DNA from: Pseudomonadota bacterium
Lineage (GTDB): Bacteria > Pseudomonadota > Alphaproteobacteria > Rhizobiales > Hyphomicrobiaceae
Direction: 5' to 3'
NCBI GenBank assembly: GCA_023412805.1
Contig: JAEZRM010000061.1
Coordinates: 1-64,000, forward strand
Length of the DNA: 64,000 nt
In this document: in pieces, positions 59,583 through 64,000 of the stretch
Layout: every line of letters begins with the position of its first letter
Position numbering within the stretch: position 1 is the stretch's first letter
Made by a program: the position numbers and the translations under genes
Notes under the pieces: model-generated
Database searches by the model: none
What the model was told of the DNA's origin: nothing
The model's input: only the letters and a program-made list of their open reading frames with translations

Positions 59583-61073
59583 TCAAGGCGTCATGAGATT
59601 GACGGTCACGTTCTTCTTGACCGTGAAGCTGTCGAGCATGCCTTCGAGCGAGAACTCGCGACCGATGCCGCTCTGCTTGACGCCGCCGTATGAGTGGCCG
59701 GGCGACTGGCCGAGACCCTGGTTGATCTGCACCCATCCAGCTTCGATCGCGTGTGCGGTGCGGAGTGCGCGACCGATGTCCTTCGTCCACACGTAACCGG
59801 CGAGGCCGTAGTGCGTCTGATTGGCCATGCGGATGGCTTCCTGCTCGTCCGTCCATTTGATGGCGACGAGAACAGGTCCGAAAATTTCCTCCTTGGCGAG
59901 GCGCCAGTCGTTGGCGTCGTGCTCGAAGAGCGTCGGCATGGCGAAGAAGCCCTCCGAAAGTGGGCCTTCCTTCGGCGGCAGACCGCCGAAACGTAGCGTT
60001 GCGCCCGGCTGCTTCATGCCATCCTCGACGTAGCCGCAGACTTTACGGAACTGCTTCTCGTTGATGATGGCGCCCATGTCGGTGTCCTCGTCGAGAGGAT
60101 TACCGATCTTGAGCTTCGACGTCTTCGCAGCGAGCTTGTTGAGGAAATCGTCGAAGATGTCGGCGTGCAGGAAGAGGCGCGAACCAGCCGTGCAGGACTG
60201 ACTCTGACGCGTGAAGCGCATGGCCGCGATGATGCCGTCGACAACCCAGTCCTCATTCGCATCCGGATAGACGATCGACGGGCTCTTGCCACCGAGCTCG
60301 AGCGAGACGGGCACAATGCGCTCGGACGCCGCCTTCATGACGAGCTTGCCGACTTCCGTCGAGCCCGTGAAGGAGAGCTTGCGCACGCCGGGATGTGCCG
60401 ACAGTGCAGCACCCACCTCGGGGCCATAGCCGGTGATGACGTTGAGCACGCCCTTCGGCAGGAATTCCTGGCAGATGCGCGTCACCCAGAGAATGCCGAG
60501 CGGCGCATCTTCGGCGGCTTTGAGGACGAGCGTATTGCCGGCGCAGAGTGCGGGCGCGATCTTGAGCGAGCCGAGCAGGACGGGCGCATTCCACGGAATG
60601 ATGGCGCCGACGACGCCGATGGGCTCGCGCCGCGTGTAGCTCAGCACGTGTTCGCCGAAGGGAATGGTTTCGCCCTTGAGCTCGCTCGCGAGGCCGCCGA
60701 AGTAGCGGAAGATTTCGGCGACGCCTTTGGCTTCCGGGCGGGCCTGGGTCTTGATGGCGTTGCCGGTTTCCTCGGCGACGATTTTCGCCAGTTCCTCGAC
60801 GCGGGATTCGATCACGTCGGCAATGCGCGTGAGAAGGCGGCCGCGATCACGCGGCGGCACGCGCATCCACGCGGGGAAGGCGGCGGTCGCGGCTTTGACC
60901 GCGGTGTCGATATCTTCCGCGGTGCCGCGCGGCACGCTGGCGATCGGCTTGCGGTTGGCGGGGTTCAGGACCGTGATGGTCTCGCGCGCGTTGCCATCAG
61001 TCCACGCGCCGTCGATCAGCATTGTCTCGTGGCGCAGGCTCGTGCCGGTTGTCGGTTTGCTGGTGACTGCCAT
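59583..61073 (-). CDS. NAD(P)-dependent aldehyde dehydrogenase
   Basis: A 496-residue ALDH. The general-base Glu is in LELGGKSP and the catalytic Cys in SQSCTAGSR. The cofactor loop is FTGSTEVGK, and EEIFGPVL is present. It resembles betaine-aldehyde and gamma-aminobutyraldehyde dehydrogenases in pattern, but substrate cannot be fixed. The start has GGAG. It is the last gene of the leftward chain from gltD, 42 bp after trm112. Confidence 0.93.
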   Translation of the reverse strand: MAVTSKPTTGTSLRHETMLIDGAWTDGNARETITVLNPANRKPIASVPRGTAEDIDTAVKAATAAFPAWMRVPPRDRGRLLTRIADVIESRVEELAKIVAEETGNAIKTQARPEAKGVAEIFRYFGGLASELKGETIPFGEHVLSYTRREPIGVVGAIIPWNAPVLLGSLKIAPALCAGNTLVLKAAEDAPLGILWVTRICQEFLPKGVLNVITGYGPEVGAALSAHPGVRKLSFTGSTEVGKLVMKAASERIVPVSLELGGKSPSIVYPDANEDWVVDGIIAAMRFTRQSQSCTAGSRLFLHADIFDDFLNKLAAKTSKLKIGNPLDEDTDMGAIINEKQFRKVCGYVEDGMKQPGATLRFGGLPPKEGPLSEGFFAMPTLFEHDANDWRLAKEEIFGPVLVAIKWTDEQEAIRMANQTHYGLAGYVWTKDIGRALRTAHAIEAGWVQINQGLGQSPGHSYGGVKQSGIGREFSLEGMLDSFTVKKNVTVNLMTP

Positions 61074-61115
61074 GGTGGGCTCCTTCTTGGCGATAACTGG
61101 GACGATAGCTGGTGA

Positions 61116-61322
61116 TCAGTCGATTTGGCGGGCTTCCGAGGGCAGCAGATAGGGGACGCCACTCTTGATCGGATAGGCAAGGCGGGCGGCGCGACTGATC
61201 AGCTCCTGGTTCTTCTCGTCGTATTCGAGCGAAGTCTTGGTCACGGGGCAGACGAGCAGCTCGAGAAAGCGTGGCGCGGTGCGCTCGGGACCGGGACCAG
61301 TCGCTTCGCGAGACTCATTCAT
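61116..61322 (-). CDS. Trm112 / UPF0434 family protein
   Basis: A 68-residue protein from ATG 61322 (AGGGA upstream). It has the family core FLELLVCPVTKTSLEYDE and RLAYPIKSGVPYLLPSEAR. In eukaryotes and archaea Trm112 activates methyltransferases; the bacterial role is not clear. Only one Cys of the zinc motif is left, as is usual in this bacterial group. It starts 11 bp after the Lon-domain gene. Confidence 0.9.
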   Translation of the reverse strand: MNESREATGPGPERTAPRFLELLVCPVTKTSLEYDEKNQELISRAARLAYPIKSGVPYLLPSEARQID

Positions 61323-61333
61323 GGCTGTGTCCC

Positions 61334-62017
61334 TTATTGCAGGCGCGAGCTGGGCTTGCCCGAAGAGCCGGCGAGTTCCATCTCCGCAAGCGCAATGAGT
61401 GCGGCAGCGCGATCGGCGAGCGTGTACGCTTCGAGAAGAGCCTGCTTCTCCGGCGGCGCGAAGGGGCCCGCGATGGCGAGCCCGTTCACGAGATCCTCGT
61501 TCTCGGACTGCTGGATGGCCTCCCAATCGGGCTTCAAGTTGCGCGCATTGAGATAGCGCTGCAGAACGGCAAGAAGGTGATCGCGCGGTACATCCTCGGC
61601 GCCCAGTGCCGGCACGAGATCATCGGCAAAGCGATCATACGAGACGTCGAGCGTGCGATAGGCTGTCCCACTGTCGGCCTCTTCTTCCGCATCGAAGCGG
61701 CATATGCCGGTCAGCGTGATCAGAAGGCGTCCGTCGGACTGCTCCTGAAAAGCTGAAAGCCGTGCCGCGCAGCCGACGGCCTGCAGCGGGGCCGTGCGCG
61801 AGGCCGGCGAGCCGGTGCTGCCGCCATCGCCGGTCGGCTGAATAACGCCGATGATCCGATCGCCACGCAGCACGTCATCTACCATCGCGAGGTAGCGCGG
61901 CTCGAAGATATTGAGCGGCAGTGTCGTGCGCGGGAGCGTGATCGCGCCGAGCAGCGGGAACACCGGGATGCGTGCCGGTAAGTCCGATGTCGAACGGTAT
62001 TGCTCCAGAAAGCTCAC
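61334..62017 (-). CDS. LON peptidase substrate-binding domain protein
   Basis: A 227-residue protein from GTG 62017 with AGGAG upstream. It is a stand-alone Lon N-terminal domain: IPVFPLLGAITLPRTTLPLN, IFEPRYLAMVDDVL, GDRIIGVIQP. It has no AAA or protease domain. Such proteins are widespread next to trm112 in this order; they may bind misfolded proteins. It follows cnoX, so a protein-quality role is plausible. Confidence 0.92.
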   Translation of the reverse strand: MSFLEQYRSTSDLPARIPVFPLLGAITLPRTTLPLNIFEPRYLAMVDDVLRGDRIIGVIQPTGDGGSTGSPASRTAPLQAVGCAARLSAFQEQSDGRLLITLTGICRFDAEEEADSGTAYRTLDVSYDRFADDLVPALGAEDVPRDHLLAVLQRYLNARNLKPDWEAIQQSENEDLVNGLAIAGPFAPPEKQALLEAYTLADRAAALIALAEMELAGSSGKPSSRLQ

Positions 62018-62066
62018 GCCTTACGTACTCCTGTGGCCGCTCGCTGGTTGCGATGCGGCCTTCACA

Positions 62067-62978
62067 CTACGCAAAAAGCAGCGACGAGAGCCGGCGGCGG
62101 CCGTCGAGCGTCGCCGGGTCCTTGGGGCCCCAGGCCTCGAACAGCTCGACGAGTTGCTTGCGTGCTGCTTCGTCGTTCCACTTGCGGTCGCGGCGGAAGC
62201 TCTCCAGCAGGTGGCTTACCGCTTCTTCCTTCTCGCCGATGGCAGCGAGCGCCGTCGCGAGGTCGATGCGGGCCTGATGATCGGCCGGATTGCTCTCGAT
62301 CTTGGCTTTCAGCTCGCCGAGATTGCCGGTGTCCTGGCCGCGCTTGGCGAGGCCGAGAGCCGCGCGCACGCTCGCGAGCGGGGCGGCATCGCGCTTGTCG
62401 GGCGGCGCCAGCTCGAGCGTTTGCTCGGCGCGCTCGAGATCGCCCGTCTGGAGATAGCAACGGGCGAGGCCGGCGAGCGCCTTGATGTTGTCGGCCTCCT
62501 CCTGAAGCACGGTTGCGAAGATCTCGGCGGCGGTCTGGATGTCGCCTTCCTCGAATGCCTTTTCACCCTCGGAAATGGCGTGCTCGAGATCCGCGGCGCC
62601 GGCATCGCCGACGAGGCGGTCGACGAATGCCTTGATCTGGCTTTCGGGCTGGGCACCGGCAAAACCGTCGACCGGCCGGCCATCGAGGAAGGCATAGACC
62701 GTCGGAATGGACTGGACACGGAGCTGCTGGGCGATGGCCGGATGCTCGTCGATGTTGATCTTGACGAGACGCACCGCGCCGCCGGCAGCGCGTACAACCT
62801 TTTCGAGAATGGGCGTGAGCTGTTTGCAGGGGCCGCACCAGGGGGCCCAGAAATCCACGATCACCGGCTGATCGCGCGACGCCTCGATGACGTCCTTCAT
62901 GAAGCCTGCGGTTGTCGTGTCCTTGATCACGTCTCCGCCGGGGCCGGCTGCCCCAGGGGCCTTCTGGCCGAATTCCAT
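62067..62978 (-). CDS. cnoX: Thioredoxin-TPR chaperone CnoX-like (YbbN)
   Basis: A 303-residue protein: a thioredoxin domain (about 25-125, active site WCGPC, cis-Pro in QSIPTVYAF) followed by TPR-like helices to the end (GEKAFEEGDIQTAAEIFATV, ALAGLARCYLQTGDLERAEQ). CnoX binds unfolding proteins during oxidative stress and passes them to GroEL or DnaK. WCGPC is the redox-active form; E. coli YbbN has lost the second Cys, so this one should also act as an oxidoreductase. The start has AGGAG. Confidence 0.93.
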   Translation of the reverse strand: MEFGQKAPGAAGPGGDVIKDTTTAGFMKDVIEASRDQPVIVDFWAPWCGPCKQLTPILEKVVRAAGGAVRLVKINIDEHPAIAQQLRVQSIPTVYAFLDGRPVDGFAGAQPESQIKAFVDRLVGDAGAADLEHAISEGEKAFEEGDIQTAAEIFATVLQEEADNIKALAGLARCYLQTGDLERAEQTLELAPPDKRDAAPLASVRAALGLAKRGQDTGNLGELKAKIESNPADHQARIDLATALAAIGEKEEAVSHLLESFRRDRKWNDEAARKQLVELFEAWGPKDPATLDGRRRLSSLLFA

Positions 62979-63016
62979 ACGTCGAACTCCTGAAATGCGC
63001 GCGTCTTCGCGATCTG

Positions 63017-63526
63017 TCAGCCGGTCTCGCCGGGGGTGTCGATGGCGGCAACGAGAGGTTCGTGTCCGGTGGCGCGCATGAAACGCAGAAGGTCGTCGCG
63101 CGCGATACTCGTCGTCGCCGTATTCACCAGCGGGTGGCAGTTGATCCTTTCATAGCCCATGAGGCGTTCGTCCACCACCACGCTCACGCGCTTCTGATCA
63201 TCGTTAAGGAGGGCCAAAGCCGTGACCGAGCCAGGGAGAACGCCGAGAACCTCCTGCAACAACTCGGGTTTGCCGAAGCTCAGGCGCGCGGCGCCGATCC
63301 GCTTGTGCAGCGATTTGAGGTCCACGGGCGTGTGGCTCTCCGCAACGATGAGGAAGATCTTACCCTTGGCATCCTTGAGGAAGAGGTTTTTGGTGTGACC
63401 GCCGGAAAGCTCGCGCTCCAGGCGCGAACTCTCGGCGACGGTGAACACAGCTTCGTGCTCGACTGTCTCCGTCGCGATGCCGAGATCAGTCAGGCGCGCG
63501 AAAAGCTCTTCTCGTGTTACCGGCAT
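63017..63526 (-). CDS. proX: Prolyl-tRNA editing protein ProX (YbaK/EbsC family)
   Basis: A 169-residue protein from ATG 63526. It has the YbaK domain with SGGHTKNLFLKDAKGKIFLI and the Lys of the family active site, then GSVTALALLNDDQKRV and the C-terminal NCHPLVNTATTSI. It deacylates Ala-tRNA(Pro), complementing prolyl-tRNA synthetases that lack the editing insert. It starts seven bases after gltD and runs toward cnoX. Confidence 0.92.
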   Translation of the reverse strand: MPVTREELFARLTDLGIATETVEHEAVFTVAESSRLERELSGGHTKNLFLKDAKGKIFLIVAESHTPVDLKSLHKRIGAARLSFGKPELLQEVLGVLPGSVTALALLNDDQKRVSVVVDERLMGYERINCHPLVNTATTSIARDDLLRFMRATGHEPLVAAIDTPGETG

Positions 63527-63533
63527 GAGGTCC

Positions 63534-64000
63534 TCAGCGGGGCAGGTCCGTGCGCCCCATGAGATAGCGATCGATCGAGGCGGCGGCCTGCCGGCCCTCT
63601 CGGATCGCCCACACGACGAGGCTCTGGCCGCGGCGCATGTCGCCGGCGACGAAGACCTTGTCGCGTCCACGAATGCGATAGTCGCGGTCGTTGGCTTCGA
63701 GGCCCTTGAAGCGGCCGCGCGCGACGACCGGCAGGTCCAGCTCACTCACGACATCGTTCTCGATCGGACCGGAGAAGCCCATGGCGAGGAGCACGAGATC
63801 GGCATCGAGCGTGCCCTCGGAACCGGGGACGGGCTGCAGCTTATTGTCGACGCGCGTGTAGTGGAGTTTTTTGATCTTGCCGTTCTCGCCGGAGAAGCCG
63901 GTCGTCGAGATCGAGTATTCGACCTCGGCCCCTTCAGCCTGGCTCGACGAGATGCGCAGCCTCAGCGGCCAATGTGGCCAGGAGAGCGCCTTATTCTCCA
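63534..64000 (-). CDS. gltD: Glutamate synthase small subunit, C-terminal part (cut by window edge)
   Basis: An open frame continues to the window end, so only about 155 C-terminal residues are seen. The segments WPHWPLRLRISSSQAEGAE, DADLVLLAMGFSGP and IRGRDKVFVAGDMRRGQSLV are those of GltD, ending RQAAASIDRYLMGRTDLPR. This covers the end of the FAD/NADPH domain. GltD supplies electrons to GltB for glutamate synthesis from glutamine and 2-oxoglutarate. It is the first seen gene of the chain gltD-proX-cnoX-lon domain-trm112-ALDH. Confidence 0.95.
   Translation of the reverse strand, partial: ENKALSWPHWPLRLRISSSQAEGAEVEYSISTTGFSGENGKIKKLHYTRVDNKLQPVPGSEGTLDADLVLLAMGFSGPIENDVVSELDLPVVARGRFKGLEANDRDYRIRGRDKVFVAGDMRRGQSLVVWAIREGRQAAASIDRYLMGRTDLPR

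Noticed and set aside
1..64000. tRNA or rRNA genes, SRP RNA beside ffh, tmRNA
   Set aside because: No T-loop-like sequences or other conserved RNA cores were found in any intergenic gap on either strand by eye.

Overview
The window is a GC-rich chromosomal segment of an alphaproteobacterium, most likely of the order Hyphomicrobiales (Rhizobiales). The evidence is the gene set itself: dnaA close to rpsT, a LolC/LolD exporter, the ffh-rpsP-rimM group, a TipF-like degenerate EAL protein followed by a TIGR01459 HAD hydrolase, a DUF1467 protein, and orphan TadG-like VWA proteins. Genus cannot be decided from the sequence. There is no phage, no intact mobile element, no CRISPR array, and no tRNA or rRNA. 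The only transposon trace is a truncated IS4-type transposase.

Layout. 0-5 kb: a tandem repeat, an HtrA-like protein that has lost its catalytic triad, a disordered protein, a structured non-coding region, a CNNM/CorC protein and a secreted DUF6282 metallohydrolase-like protein. 5-11 kb: dnaA, a rhodanese, rpsT and lolD-lolC. 11-16.6 kb: a leftward run of acyl-CoA and side-chain catabolic genes (amidase, HIBCH-like hydrolase, CoA transferase, MDR reductase, phosphatase). 17-21 kb: the IS4 remnant, an HpcH/HpaI aldolase and gyrA. 21-32 kb: a DMT exporter, a second CoA transferase with a MaoC hydratase, a NDP-forming acyl-CoA synthetase/GNAT fusion with a kinase-like partner, a second MaoC protein, a YbjN protein and a Baeyer-Villiger-type monooxygenase. 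32-39 kb: an envelope group (Arg/Gly-rich secreted protein, 1754-residue alpha-2-macroglobulin, bactofilin). 39-51 kb: a rightward housekeeping run (GST, ffh, GNAT, rpsP, rimM, a membrane protein, Uup, TipF-like protein, HAD hydrolase, RhlE, YqeY). 51-58 kb: two small membrane/secreted proteins, a TTC38 protein, two paralogous TadG/VWA proteins, a secreted thioredoxin-like protein and DUF1467. 58-64 kb: a second structured non-coding region, an SDR, then a leftward chain gltD-proX-cnoX-lon domain-trm112-aldehyde dehydrogenase.

Across the window, two CaiB transferases, two MaoC hydratases, an HIBCH-like hydrolase, an NDP-forming acyl-CoA ligase, a Baeyer-Villiger-type monooxygenase, an aldehyde dehydrogenase, an amidase and an aldolase suggest a heterotroph that degrades organic acids, ketones or branched or cyclic compounds. 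This is inference from families; no substrate can be fixed.

The least explained content is non-coding. Three short dispersed repeat families (called A, B and C here) fill most long intergenic gaps, mainly near gene 3' ends. Two structured intergenic regions (2296-2650 and 58160-58375) carry intrinsic terminators on the strand opposite to, or unconnected with, their neighbours and look like unannotated small-RNA genes.
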